Positions 46,951 to 59,790 of a DNA stretch of 64,000 bases are shown here, one piece after another. This DNA comes from Prinia subflava (lineage: Eukaryota > Chordata > Aves > Passeriformes > Cisticolidae). The DNA is taken from contig NC_086283.1 in NCBI RefSeq assembly GCF_021018805.1, forward strand, positions 55,666,705 through 55,730,704, read 5' to 3'. A model generated the notes under the pieces. The model saw only the letters and a program-made list of their open reading frames with translations. It did no database searches and had not been told where the DNA came from. Made by a program: the position numbers and the translations under genes. Position 1 is the stretch's first letter, and every line of letters begins with the position of its first letter.

Positions 46951-49157
46951 GGTATAACTAAAAAATGAAATATTTGGTCAAAAAATCCCTAAAAATACAC
47001 TCTTCCTGAAAAACTACATTTTCGATCTATATTTTTGAAACTAAAACACTGTCTTAAGAAGAAAATGAAATTTAAATTTTTATGTACAATAAAATTTAAA
47101 TGAAAATTAAAGACCAAGCAGAATGCCCCAAGGAGATAAAGTCCACAGTATACAGTTCATACATCATGTCTTCTTTCAATACAGATACCTTTATATTCAT
47201 TCTAATACAAAATGACTCTTTAAGTATTTAAATATAATAGTAAAATGATGCTTCTAAAGTGAAGAGTAATACAATTTTAATATATGATAGTTCTGTCTTA
47301 CCATAAATTAAGACAATAGCACTCTAAATGGCAGTTCCAGAGAAAAGTAATAAAAAATGTTGTTCTGTATGAATGATGTTCTGAAATATTTCAACCACAA
47401 TACCCAGAAAAACAAATTATAAAGAGAAATGCAGAAATGTTCCATTTCTGCTAATAAATAAGGAATTTTTCCCCCAGTTTTTCAGGGACAGTGTTTACAA
47501 GTGTGAGATTTTATTTTTTTCAGTATTAGGGAGGAAACAAAAACAAAACCAAAACCAAAAACAAACACAAACAAACAAACCCCAGCAAGATCGAGGGAAA
47601 GAAAATAAGAGAGGGAAGACGAACTACAAGGATATAAATTTAGAAAATATGAAGCCAGCTTGAAAAAGCCTCAAAATGGAGACCTTAAATTCTTCTTTTA
47701 CCTTGTTTTAAAATTCAATCCAAGACTCAGATGAATTAATTATTCTACAGCATTTAACTCTGCTGTTTTTATGTTCTTTTTATCTGCAGAATGTTATAGT
47801 AATATAGCTGCCATAAAATGTCAAGTGTGTCTTCTGTGTGCTAATACAGTCTTAAAAAAGATGTAAAAATCTCAAGTGTTTTATTTTTCAAGATATTCAC
47901 CAAACATTAAACTAGCCTCAAGAAGTCTTCCTCTACATTTGATGGGGGTTGACATATATTTAAGAAAGAACTCAGCCTATAGACTGCCTTTAAGACTAAA
48001 CAAATAATTAATGAAATTCATGTCACTTAGTTTCAGGTTCAAAAATAGAAATAATCTGAAAATCCGAAAAAAAGAGAGCTGTAAAAAAAAGTTGTCATAT
48101 CCTGTAGCAAACCTAGTAGTGAGGAGAAAATGGATAAACCTCCTTTCTGCAAAAAATATAGACAGACCAAGCAAAGAGGGCAGAAAGAGTAAATAATAAA
48201 GTAGTAATGAAACAGTAAATAATAAAATATTCATACTTAAATGTTTTACTTAGAGAGAAAGTCTGAAACACTATACAATGAAACAGAATTCTCTAGGGAG
48301 GAAATACTTAAATTAGAAGAACTGACATGTTCTGACTAAAGCACTGTGTGAGACAAAAGGAGGTATGGAACACAGTCTAGACATCATCCACATAAAATTT
48401 TGAGCAGGCATCTACTTTGACAGTGTTCATGTGCCTGAACAATGTGGTGGTTGTTTCAGAACTGACCCTCATGCCTGCCATTTCACACCTCACAGCCACC
48501 AACTAAGCTACTTTAAAATAATCATAAAAAATAACCTACCAAATATGGTGGGAAGAGAGAATAAATCCAGCTGCATCTTTACATTCAGCTAAGAAAATGA
48601 AGTAAAAACCTGACCTCTACTCGACAGCGCACTTAAAGTTAACATCTGCATAAAACACATGAAAAAAGTAAGCTTTAAAAAAAATTCCCTTAAATACATT
48701 CTATGAGAATTTTTTACGTTCAATGAAAGCCTCAGTATAAAGCACTTTGCTACTAAAACTTCAGGATAATAGCAATTTGAAAAAAAAGAAAAACTCAAAA
48801 AAAGCTACAAAATGTTTCAAAAACTGTTAAATCTCTGTGTCATTATATAGCTTTCCCTAAATTCTGTCAAGTCAAATTCAAAACATTTCAGTGAATATGC
48901 ATAATTTTGAAACATTCATGTCTAATTAAACAGATTTCAAGTACGTTTTTCAAATTCAGACAATCCTTTTCTAAACAGTATCTGAGCAATATAATACTGT
49001 ATTGTGTACTGCATTAAGTGTCAAAGTATTTCAGCAACCCAAACGTCCTGGAGAGAACAGGAGATGAAACAGTGGGAGATTTTTGCTTTCCGCTTACATC
49101 CACAAATTTTAAGCATTTCTGATTTGTTACAGTTCTCAATAAACCACACATCATTAG
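46951..49157. other. AT-rich non-coding DNA, no gene seen
   Basis: A CAAAAC-type tract lies at 47535-47580. Overlapping frames on opposite strands at 47977-48234 (85 codons) and 48011-48196 (61 codons) are the product of a purine-rich stretch. No mobile element was recognised. Confidence 0.65.
47535..47580 (+). repeat. CAAAAC/ACAAAC low-complexity tract
   Basis: AAACAAAAACAAAACC-type units passing into (ACAA)n. Simple sequence. Confidence 0.93.
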
Positions 49158-49680
49158 TGTGATAAACGCCAATCACTCGCTTTTTGAAATTTATGAAAAA
49201 TTTAATAAAGAATAAAAATTGGTTACAAAAATTAATACAATAATAAAAGTTTAAAAAGGTTTTCAGAGACAGGACAAATAATGAGACAAATAAGAGCAAA
49301 GTAGGTAGCCCGGGTCTACCGTCCCCCCTCCCTCTCAGACAAAGGCTGTGAAGGAGAAGGGCCCCCTTCGGGAGGAATGTCCCCTTTTTGAAGACCAAAA
49401 TTTCAAAATTATGCAATCTTTATCTTAAGACAGACCCGTTTGCCCAGAGTCCCCCTTCTAATCCTGGGCGTCCAGGAGTTGGGCTTGACCAGGTGGTTCG
49501 TGTGGATTCAGTCTGGGTTGACCAGGTGGCTTCTGTGGATGCAGGGAGATATGCCTCTTGTCTTCTGAAAGTCCTAAGGGGGGGTTCTCTTCTTCTTGTT
49601 GTAACTGTTATCTCTGTTGAGAAACACTTCTGGGCCTCTCCCTTTTTTTTTTTTTGTTTTTTTTTCTTTTCCTTCTTGAG
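49158..49680 (-). mobile_element. possible endogenous retrovirus LTR or other repeat, minus strand
   Basis: An abrupt change in texture. An AT-rich stretch starting TGTGATAAACGCC (49158) with ATTAATACAATAATAAAAG is followed by a C- and G-rich part (49300-49610, with runs of C and G) and a T-rich tract (49642-49673). Read on the minus strand this gives a purine tract, a GC-rich segment, AATAAA/ATTAAA-like words and an end in ATCACA, which resembles an LTR with its preceding polypurine tract. TGGTT/GACCAGGTGG is repeated within it (49486-49495 and 49519-49528). I could not find a convincing target duplication, and the outer end is unclear. The frames here (131 codons minus, 98 codons plus) are not recognisable. 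Confidence 0.35.
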
Positions 49681-51120
49681 CTAAAGAAAATATCTTACAC
49701 ACAATTCTTTTATTACTAAAACTTAATGCTAAAAACTACATTTACTATATTATTCAATGTCAATACAGCATAACTTTTCTACCTAGCATTATTGTATATA
49801 GTAAATATCTGCATAGAGCCACACACACAACAAGCCTTTTTCACAATTAGCAATGTATTCAGTTTGTATAATTATATATATTTTAGTTTTCTCCAGCTTA
49901 GTCACAGATTATGTTATCTTGCACAGGATAATAAACTAGATCAGGTACGACAGAAGACTGTGTGAAGACATTGCCTGTAGAGTCACTGACAAACATCTTC
50001 AGTGCTCTTTTAAAATCCTCAGGAATGGTCCTTTTCAGTTACTGTCTGGAAAACCAGCTTCAAGTCTGATCTTTATTATTTCTTGACTTTTTTTTACATG
50101 GAAAGAACATGCCCCTGATTAAGTCATTTGAAGAAAAAAATGGCAATATTTTCGTGCTTCTGTTCCAATAAGCAGTAGTGTGCTGGAGCTGACTAAAAAG
50201 ACTACTCAGAAGAAGGTGCTGAACTAAATGCTTAATGAGGCAGCTAAAAAACCAAATCCTTCTCTGTGTCTTACATAGGCACAGCACTGTGAATACTCTC
50301 ATATCCATATTTTCAAAGAAACAAGCAGCCAGAAAATATTTTGTGATAAGTCAGAGCTAGGATTAAAAAAACCCAAAAATTACCACTAGCACAAACCACC
50401 TGAATAGCTACTAGTGTGAAGAGCAGGATTTTTTGTTAATCAAAATATATTTTAATGGTAAAAGTACCACTTCACTGTAAATTACACTTTGGAGCAAATA
50501 AAAATTTTACAGATGGTAAGACTGTTTGCAACCTACACTGATAAAATCTACAAGGGAGGCAGCACAAATGAAAACATATAACACTTGGAATTATTATTGT
50601 TTATGGCAAGCAGTTTGAAAAATAAATCAACCCCCTCAAATAAGCAGCTCTGCAACAACCTACTACAGAGCCTTGCTGAAATTCCAGTTCCTGTCGAAAC
50701 AAGCAGCTGAATGAACAATGAGTGACTAGAATTTAGGTTTCATACATTATCAAATCTCAGTGTTACAAAATACGTAAGTGTCAGAGATGCACCAAAGATG
50801 TGCAAAACATCTACAATCACTTCCTGATGGGAGCAATATTAGTACAGTGGAAAAACCACAGAAGCAGATTTAGCTAAAATGTTATTCTCCTAGGAAACAA
50901 CAAGAGAAAAAAACCAAAAAAACCCTTGCAAACAATAACAATAAAACAAACATTTTTTAAAAAATCTTCTCTCTTTCCAAAGGTAGTAAATCAGAAAAAC
51001 ACTTAGGTACACATATGAGAAAACAGTTCTCAAAAGGAAATGCATACTCTTCAGGACATTACAGAGGGAAGATCAAATAGTCCCTGATGCTAGAAAAGGC
51101 TTCAATGTCTTCATTTTCTT
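49681..51120. other. AT-rich non-coding DNA, no gene seen
   Basis: One 82-codon minus-strand frame (50060-50308) without known domains. A CAAAA-type tract lies near 50908-50950. No repeat family was recognised. Confidence 0.65.
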
Positions 51121-52140
51121 CAATGAGAGGAATTGTAGATAGAAATAAAGAACTTGATAAATGGATAAAAAAACACAATTAGAATAGTTCTTGATAAATA
51201 ATATGAAATGAAGGAACAGGAGATTGTTGAGTAGATAGAATTTAGGCAAACACTGAAGAAAAAGCCTAAGAATATCGGTGAAGTCAGCATGGAGAATGAT
51301 AAACTGTTTAATACCACAGGAAAACTTCCTCCCCCTATATGAAATGTAAGGGGGAAAAGACAGGAATAAGATTATCAATGGAAAGATCTTTCTTTTATTT
51401 TTGCTATGCAGTTCAGAATTGTAGGGGTATATATGAGCAGCATCAGAGAAGACTGACACATTGAAAATAGTTTAAGTTGATGCAGATCACCAGAAACAGT
51501 AACATAATATAAACTGGCAATTTTTTTAAAGAGGCTGGAAAGAAAATATACCAAACCAAAAGATAAAGAGGAGAGGAGGAATCAGAAGACACTGAATACT
51601 GACAAGGTCCTAAAGACTGGCAGAAATATAGGTAAGAATAAGTAAAACAAAATACATAAAAAATAATAGTGAAAGATCAGAATAAACACAGAGTAATAGT
51701 GGAAGTAATATCCAGTTCAAATATGAAAATAAATGGAGAAAGGAAACTTGAAAAAACACTTTATAAAGCTCTTCCCAGACATCAGTCTCTGATAAAAGAA
51801 ATATAGTGTGACAATTCCAACACCAAATGCACTTGAAATACAGCACACTGCAGTAAAGGATCACCTTCAAAAGAACAAGGTCTAGGAAAAGAAAGTCTTT
51901 CTTTTTACACAGGGGAAAGCAGAGACAAATAAAAGTACCAAGTGCCAAAAAACAATAAAGTAAACAATAAGGATAATTTAGACATGGATAGGAAGTATGA
52001 CTTGATTAACCAGACTAAGAGCAAAAACAGGGAAGGGTATGAAGTCTTAAAGCTGCCCACAGAATTAGAACATAAAGGAGGATACATGGAGGACTTAGAA
52101 AAGACTTTCAAATATGTTAAACCAAAGAACAGTATTGGAA
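51121..52140 (+). other. purine-rich kilobase of unknown origin
   Basis: The + strand is strongly A+G rich: three hand-counted 60-base lines (51181, 51541, 51601) held 42, 45 and 43 purines. The complementary pyrimidine richness explains a series of Leu/Phe/Ser-rich minus-strand frames (128, 112, 91 and 68 codons). Plus-strand frames at 51942-52145 and 52114-52422 overlap and are Lys-rich. None is recognisable. It may be a decayed transposon or an old retrocopy. Confidence 0.5.
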
Positions 52141-54835
52141 GTTAGTGTAGGCATAGTTATTACACCGCCGCTGAACACACACACAAGAAGGAAAGGATTA
52201 GAAAATGTTAATAGGTGTGAGAAATGTCCCGCATTTATACGACAGAATGGAGAGAGAAAGAGACCACAAATTCTATGGAAACAAGAGTTAACAGCCCCTC
52301 TTTTGGGCAGAAATGTAATAAATAAACAGATTGAAATAAACAGCTTGCAAAAAACCCAGAGCATTAACATGGCTTTGAAAGAGAAAGCATTATCAGTTGA
52401 ATCAGGTCACCTACCACTTTAAATACATCTGATCACATACCACCTACAATCTCAGAATTATGAAACCAGAATTCTGTGTCTAAAAAATATGATTATTCTT
52501 AAGTACCACTTGTAGGAGCAAAACACAATAGAAATTACTTAAATTAAAATGTTTGCTTTTTTTTCCCTTGTGGAAATGTCATCCCATCGTGACGAAATCT
52601 AAGGCATTATATATACTTCTACAGATGGTATAAAAAACAGTATTACTAAGAAACTTGATACTGAAAATGAACTTCAATAAAATTGCAGTAATTATTTAAT
52701 ACACAAATGCATTTTTCTCCAAGGGAAGGCACAGTATCTTGTTTTCAAAATACAATGCTGCTTCTGGGAATAAAGCCATATTTCTCTTTGTGATATCATG
52801 GAGAAAGAGCTCCCTGTGTTAGTGATTACTGTACTCTGAGACTAAAGTGGTTCAGAAATTCCTTTCTAATGCAATGGCTGGAAGCATGGATCAAGCAAGT
52901 CACCATAAACTGATGTTAAAAACTCCCTACAGTTTTGGTTCAGAGAAACTGGAAAAGAAAAGCACATCATTTTAAAAATAATTTTAGCTATTTTGTTTAT
53001 TTCCTTATCTACTGCCAGATCCTTTTGACAATATATACTAAAGAATCCAAGTGTACCTAGTAGAATCAAAGTATTAAAATAATTTATAAAGGAAATGTTA
53101 CTGAATAACACATGATTTAGGAAGTAAATGTACTTGCTCAGATAACCTAAAGGACTAGAAGATAAGGTTCATTAAAAGAATGTTTATTCACACTGATGTC
53201 TATATATTCATCCAATGTTTGCATTTACTTTACTAATACAGAGCTCTGGTTTTGCTACTCATTTATATAAAACTTTTCTATGTGATAAAGCTGTATTAAA
53301 ATGCTATGTTGCCTTAAAATTGCCAAAGCTGCAAGTTTCACAGTAGATTTAACTACCAATCTCATCGATTCACAAAGTCCTCCCCAGCAACACTACAAAA
53401 GACAACAGTATGAAATCTGCGTGACTACCAACCAATACAATGATTTTGGATTGCTAGAACCAAGAATTCCTGGGGTTTTATATATGCTCTGTGAGATACA
53501 AAACTTGCCTGAAATACTGCCTGAAGTGACAGTGCTTGGATAAAAATAACCATTCCTCCTCTCCTAAACAGAGAAGCATGGGTGTGGTGAAATGAAGAAG
53601 CCATTTCTTAAACATTACCTATGTCTAACTAAGTAACCAAAGAAAGCTTTCTGTATAAATAAACTCTATTTTACTGTGAAGTGGACAAAGGAAAACAGGC
53701 ACCCTGGCAGCAGTTAGTGAAAATCAATTTGAAAGCATGTTTGCTTTGCAGTATTCAAGTGCTTCTGTTCTTCAAAAGGAAAACTGGAACTCATCAGGAT
53801 CTTCTTGGCAGGCAAGGGACTAAACTGCTGAATGAACAAAGTATGGCTCTGTAGAGCTGAATTACAACAAAGTGAGCCAATGGCTCATTACAAAATCAGA
53901 ATACTTGCAAGAGAGCCTCTACTTCAAATCCTTGGATGTAAATCCAAGAACAGCCATGAAGATTTTCCCATCTAGAATGTGCCAAAATTTTACATTCCAC
54001 TGTGTACCCTATGGACAAGCTGCTTTTAAAGCAGTAATTCTGAAAAATGGGTTAGTGTTAAATAAAAAAATAAATTGGTAATTTAATTTTCATTCAGTAG
54101 TAAATTATACTGTTGTAATATATCTCAGTAATATTGAAACACTGTTAAAATTACAGATTTACCAGCACAACGAACTGCAATGTACCTGAAACTGTAACTA
54201 CATTTAAAACACTCAGTTACTTACTTTATATTTTATTTACAACATAAATCACTTACAAGATATCCAATAAACTGACAGTGTAATTAGCTTCCTCATTTTA
54301 AAACTTGTGTTTCTTCTCTAGTCATTACATACTCTTTTTTTTCCCTAAATTTAACTGTTTGGATTCTGTCACTGTTGAGAACCATTTATCACAGAGCAAT
54401 TTTCCTGTCCTACTTAACTGAATTAATAGTTTTCTACCATCAAACATAGAGGCCCTTTCTCTCCTTTCCCCTTCTCAATTCACTCCCCTCTGACTGTGTA
54501 CTCACTGCTTACCTTGGTCTAATTCTGATGTCTTTCCAAGCAAAAGGTAAGCCAACTGAACTCCACTAAGCCATTTCATAATATTAATGTTTCAATGTCA
54601 TTACTTTGATGCTTCCAGGGAGCAGATGTATCTTCTGACTCAGAGGAACACAAGCTGGACCAGGACAGGATGGGACTGCTGTCCTAATACAGTGACACTG
54701 GTTGAGCACTCAACTCAAACTATGCAAATGTGCAACTACAGTATGTAATGGCATAAAGCCATTTTTAATGCCAATATCTGAAGGGATGGTAGTGAAGGTG
54801 TACCTGCAATGAAGGGGTAATAAAAAATATGACCT
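52141..54835. other. AT-rich non-coding DNA, no gene seen
   Basis: Frames of 102 (52114-52422), 81 (minus, 52866-53111) and 80 codons (53301-53543) show no known domains. No mobile element was recognised. Confidence 0.6.
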
Positions 54836-55080
54836 GTTTTTTTCACTGGTGCCCAGTCATGGGACCAGAGGCAGTGGTTCCAAAGTGAAACACAGGAGAT
54901 GGTGTGTGAACTTTGGAGAACACTCTTTGCTGTGAGAGTGACTGAGCAACTGAGCAAGGTACCCAAGAGGCTGGTGGAGTCTTCAGCCTTGAAGATCTAC
55001 AAAGCAATCCCAGGAAAACAGCTCCCCTCTTTAAACAGGGTGGTTAGATCAAACACATCAGCATTTCTGGGATTCTAAGA
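54836..55080 (+). mobile_element. CR1 LINE 3' fragment, plus strand
   Basis: Similarity to the CR1 3' region runs in order: GTCATGGGACCAGAGGCA, GTGAAACACAGGAGATGG, ACTCTTTGCTGTGAGAGTGA, then GGCTGGTGGAGTCTTCAGCC, followed by CAGGGTGGTTAGATCA and the terminal GCATTTCTGGGATTCTAAGA, a worn form of the ATTCTGTG octamers. It is more diverged than the copy at 57.7 kb and probably an older subfamily. 5'-truncated at about 54.84 kb. The 76-codon minus-strand frame overlapping it is antisense. Confidence 0.8.
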
Positions 55081-57714
55081 TCAGCTCATTCCTCTGTGCT
55101 GTCTGGCTGTGAAATAAAAGGTACTCACAGAGTAATCTTAGAGGCAATTCTTCTTGAAGTTCCTCTTGAGTATAAATACTTTAAATACTTCATTTATTCA
55201 GTCTTCACTGATTCATTCCCTTTTACCAGACTGAGCTCCCCACACTCCAGTTTTTATTTCCCAGGGGAAAAAAAAAGCCTATCTGGTAGCTATAGCCTAC
55301 CAGTTCTCTCAATAGCCCACCATGACAGTGACTCTCACACTCTATCATTTCTCACTTTGCATTATTTTCAAAAAATACTGACAGAAGTTCTTTTGTTCCA
55401 ACTTCATCTTCAGTCAGAAAGCAGCTATCACTGACAGTGCCAGACAACAGAAGAGTAATTGATATTGTCTATCTTGAGATTAGAAAACCTTTTGGCACTG
55501 CCTCATAAAAAAAAAGAGAAAAGCTGATAAAGTATGGGCTGCATAAGCAGACAGTGAGGTGGATGGAGGAGAGGCTGAATCACCAGGTTTCTTGCAACAG
55601 GCTTTGTTACATGTCTTAAATACTTCTACATCACTTGCCATTAATATGGTGGTTGCTTTAATTCTGTACATTTAAGCAATCCAACTAAGAGCTAACATAA
55701 AAGCAACAGCTCAAACACACACCAATCCCTGACAGAAAAACTGCTGATTATAGATTTTTTTAAAAAGGATTTTAAGGAAGTATACTCATTTAAATAATTA
55801 CAGTATAATTCACTATAAAACTATTTATTTTAAAATGCTAGAAATTTACTGTTATTTCTTCAATATAAAATGTAAAGATAAATGTCATGTTAATAGCAAT
55901 GTGCAGGAAATCAAAGTCAAGTGAAAAGTATAATACCTTTGTGTAGCAGCTACTAAATATATCACTTATAGTTGCTCTATTGATAAGAAGAAAATATAAA
56001 TGAGCTACTTTTTCGATAACAATATGTTTACCATCTTAAATATTATGTGCTGATATATCATCTTCCTCTGCTCTTTAGTTATTAAAAAACTACCTAATCC
56101 TGTGTAAAAATCACACAAATCAACTTCATTTTGACCATATATGTGTCTGGTGTGTACTGATCACTTTCATTTCCAACATCTTATTAACTGGATAGAATAA
56201 CCTGGAAAGAAAAGTGTACAAACATACATGTTGTGGATGTTAACGGCACGCTCAGGCCACACAGTACTTCAGAAATCCATCTGTGATTTGCACATTGGGA
56301 TTGATGCTGTTTTGCTGTGGATAAAAGGCCAATACAGCCACCTGGCTGCTGTCATGCCACTTGCACAGTGATGTGTATTATCATAAAACACTAATAAGGA
56401 ACCCTTAGCTCACCGCTGCCTCCCTTGAAATGTAAGTTCAGCAAACTCTTAATCCCTAAGTTTCAGCATGGAAATTGTCAATGTCTACCTCAGAAAAATG
56501 TTGTTTTCTGTAGAAGGAGGGAAGCCAGACAAGGGAAAGGTCATGCCAACAAAACACTGTTTGACCATATCAAAATGTTTGAGAACTGCTTTAGCAAAGC
56601 TGAAAGCAGAAAACAGATACTTGAAATCTAGCAAAAACTGAGTAAAGGGATGTTGCTTTCTGCCATCCTCTAGGAAAAAGTACTGTGCGAAGCAGACTTC
56701 TTAGAAGACAAAACCCTTTATACAACATTTTAAGGACTGCAATAGCGAATTCCAACATTCCATAACATCAGTCAGAAATAAGAGCATGCAGGTTCCTTAA
56801 CTTGGGTCACAGGTATTCACAGAATACAATCTTGGGTATATATTTCTTCAAAGGGGCTCACATTTTAAGGAAGGCACAAAATGTGCCATGGTTGTTGAAA
56901 AAATACGACGGAAAAATGCTACCTTTTCTTCATCCATATGTTTTACTGTGTATCCCATAAGTTATGTTCTGAACTAACAAAGATTAGTTTTTCCTGTGCT
57001 CTTCTGCAATGATCATAGATAAAATAGCATCTCACACACATTAATACCTTTCTCCCTTTCACAACAGACCCCTAAATTTTTCCACTATAACAAGTAAAGG
57101 CATAAAAACAGATTAAGATCCTGAGGATGCACTAGCTCTGAATTTCTAGCTTGAGAAATGTAGACTTAATTTACAAATGACTAAATATAGAAAGCACTGT
57201 GCTAATGCTAAGGCAATGTTAAATTCAGCAACCACAACTAACATACTAGAGTTTGGTTGATTTTACATTTCAGTTATTTTTGTTGTAGATAAATAGATTG
57301 TGTTACACATAATGTTAAAAGACAGGCTGCCCTTTTCACACTGAGAAAATCCCATTTTTGCCTAAAAAAAAAAATGGCTGGGTATTTGTAATGTATTTTT
57401 ACAGCAACCAAATACACACAATATGCTAGGTTTAGGCAATGCCAAGGCCCTAGAAATACTCCATTTTTTGATCCACAAATTAAATTTATGCACAAACCTA
57501 TGTTAAAAACATTACAGAAAACTATTTAATTCAAATAACTGTCATTAATTTGTAGTTATGGTTTTGTCCTTTATCTCAGTCATGGAGCAATCTTTTTCTA
57601 AATTTTAGAAAGACCTAAATACTAAATTTAGAAATTACACCCTGAAACATGAGCACTAAGTAGAAATCCTAGTTTTTCACCTTCACTTTTCTTCACTTCT
57701 TCATCCATGATCAG
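55081..57714. other. non-coding DNA, no gene seen
   Basis: A 112-codon frame at 55096-55434 has no recognisable domain. The 56.2-56.42 kb part is complex and repeat-free (TGGATAAAAGGCCAATACAG, then CACCTGGCTGCTGTCATGCC) and may be a conserved element. The rest is AT-rich. Confidence 0.55.
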
Positions 57715-59790
57715 CTCATTAGGGGGCTTAAGGCTGGAGCAGTCTGGGCTGTAGTGACCACACCCTTGCTGAGTTTGTGATCTTGAGCGCAGGCCTAGCA
57801 AATAGCTAAATCAAGACCCTTTGAAAGAGTAGAATTCCAGCTGCTCAAAGAATTAGTAGGCAACAGCTCCTGGCAAATTATCCTTAGGGACAAAGCAGCT
57901 GATAAGAACAAGCAATTCTTCAAGGACACTTCTCCTAGAGCACAAAAACCCTCCATCCTGATGTTTAGGAAATCAAGCAAGGCAAACTGGAAACCTGTAA
58001 GGTTTGAAGAGAAAGTGAGGAATAAGAAAGAAATGCACAGCCAGTAGAAGCAGGTACATGTGGCCTGGAAAGGTAGAGGGATATGGCTCAGATGTGGGAT
58101 AACAAAAGCTAAGGCACAGATATAATGGGACTAGGCAAGAGATGTGACGAATACAAGGTAGGGAGGCCAAGCAGAATATACAATCTGAGTAAATGTGAAG
58201 GCAGAACAGGTGACAATGGATATGGAGAAGGCTGGGGTTTGCCTCAGTCTTCACTGGCTTCACTAAAGCACTTGGGGCTTCTCTCTTCTCTCCAGTCCAT
58301 GAACCTCTAAGTGGGTGTTGGGGGTGTAAACAAAGAGCAGGTTTGGGAGCACATGAGGAAACAGCCACAAGTCTGTGAGGCCTGAGGAGATGCACCCCAG
58401 GGTCCTGGCTAAGGTTTTTGTCAAGCCTACAACACCTCTCAATCATATCTGAAAAGTCGTGGCAATCAAAGTCCACTGTGGCAGGAAAAAGGGAAGCATC
58501 ACTTCTGCTTTTAAAGAACATATAGGGAGACCCAGGGACCATGGACTGGTGAGCCTTATCTCTGAGCCTGGGAAGATCATGGGGTAGATTCTCACAGAAG
58601 CCTGTTAAGGTACATTCAAGATAACGAAGAGATCCAAGACAGCCAAAAAGGTTTTACTAAGTCCAAATTTTGCCTGACCAACCTCTGACACAGTGGCCTT
58701 CAGTGACTGAGGGACTGCAATAGTCAACAAAGAGAAGATCAACTCACGTAATCTACACAGATTTCTTTAAATCCTTTAACATACATTTGAAGGGTAAAGT
58801 ATTTGGGGGATAAGGAATTGGCTGGATGGACACAGCCAGACAGCTGTGGTATAAGGCTCTATGTCCAGATGCAGGCCAGTGGAAGTGATGTCCCTCAGGG
58901 CTCTGTCTTGGGATAGGTGCTCTTCAATATCTTCATCAATGAAACTGACACTGGGATTGAGTGCATACTCAGCAGGTTTGCAGATGACATGAAGCACGTA
59001 ACAGAATGATGGAATGTCATCCAGAGGGATCTTGAAAACCTGAGAAACGGGCCCATGACAACCCCATGAAATTCAACAAATCCAAGTTCAAGGTTCTTTG
59101 CCTGATTCAGGGCAATCAGAGACATCGAAGGAGAACTGAGAGCAGTCCTGTGGAGAGGGACTTGAGGTTATTCTGGATGGAAACCTGGAGATGAGCCAAT
59201 AGTGTGCACTTGCAGCCCAGCAAGGTGATCCTTCCCCTCTACTCTGTCCTTGTGGACCTCACCTGGAGTGCTGTGTTTAGCACAGGAGCCTCCAGCATAA
59301 GAGAGACATGGACCTCTTAGAGGGTGTCCAGAGGAGGCCATGAAGATTATCACAGGGCTGGAGCACCTCTCCTACAAACACAGCCTGAGACAGCTGTGGT
59401 ACTTCAATCTGGTGAAGGGAAGGCTCAAGGGAGACCTTACTGCAAGGACCTTCTAGTATTCAAAGTATTGCCCTTTCTTTATAAAGAAAAGGGGAGAGTA
59501 ACATTTTACACAGGCAAAGAGTGATAGGACAAGAGGGAATGGTTTTAATCAAAGGGGGAGAAATTTAGATTAGATATTAGGAAGATATTCCTCACTATGA
59601 GGGTGATGAGTCACTGGAAGGAGCTGCCCAGAAAAGCTAGGGATGCCCCATCCCTGACAGTTCTAGGCTAGACTGCATATGGCTCTGAGCAACCTTATCC
59701 AGTGAATGGCATTCCTGTCCATGGAAGAGGGGGTTGGAACTAGAAGATCTTTATGGTCCTTTCTACCCCAGACCATTCCGTGATTCTATG
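57715..59790 (+). mobile_element. CR1 LINE copy, about 2.1 kb, plus strand
   Basis: CR1 is the dominant avian non-LTR retrotransposon; it copies itself by target-primed reverse transcription using an ORF2 endonuclease/reverse transcriptase. This copy covers the end of the endonuclease/linker region, the whole RT region and the 3' untranslated region. It ends at the typical GATTCTATG (59782-59790) after GGGGTTGGAACTAGAAGATC. Like most CR1 copies it lacks the 5' part of the element, including ORF1 and most of the endonuclease. The single terminal octamer plus partial second copy (ATTCCGTG ATTCTATG) is intact enough to define the 3' boundary. Minus-strand frames over it (189, 76, 73 and 61 codons) are antisense. 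Confidence 0.93.
57730..59460 (+). pseudogene. CR1 ORF2 reverse-transcriptase remnant
   Basis: Conserved RT blocks can be read in order but across frames. The linker start resembles 'GCSDH' near 57.75 kb. The finger region has GAGATGCACCCCAGGGTCCT near 58.39 kb. Motif A reads VIYTDFFKSFN at 58748-58780: its catalytic Asp (58760-58762) is kept, but the trailing Asp of the usual 'AFD' is Asn. VPQGSVLG is at 58890-58913, followed directly by an in-frame TAG stop (58914-58916) where a Pro codon is expected. The active-site FADD is at 58977-58988, in the same frame as VPQGSVLG. Further stops and frame changes follow. The protein cannot be made from this copy. Confidence 0.85.

Noticed and set aside
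49021..49416. 131-codon minus-strand frame
   Set aside because: It spans the boundary of the LTR-like block and AT-rich DNA, and no domain is recognisable.
51073..52370. Series of hydrophobic minus-strand frames that look like membrane proteins
   Set aside because: Leu/Phe/Ser/Ile bias is the expected result of a pyrimidine-rich strand; there is no conserved motif, and the frames shift from one to the next.
53301..53543. 80-codon plus-strand frame with a balanced amino-acid composition
   Set aside because: No recognisable domain, and no convincing acceptor and donor pair; a protein search would be needed to revive it.
57973..58542. 189-codon minus-strand open frame
   Set aside because: It lies wholly inside the plus-strand CR1 copy and is antisense to its ORF2 remnant.
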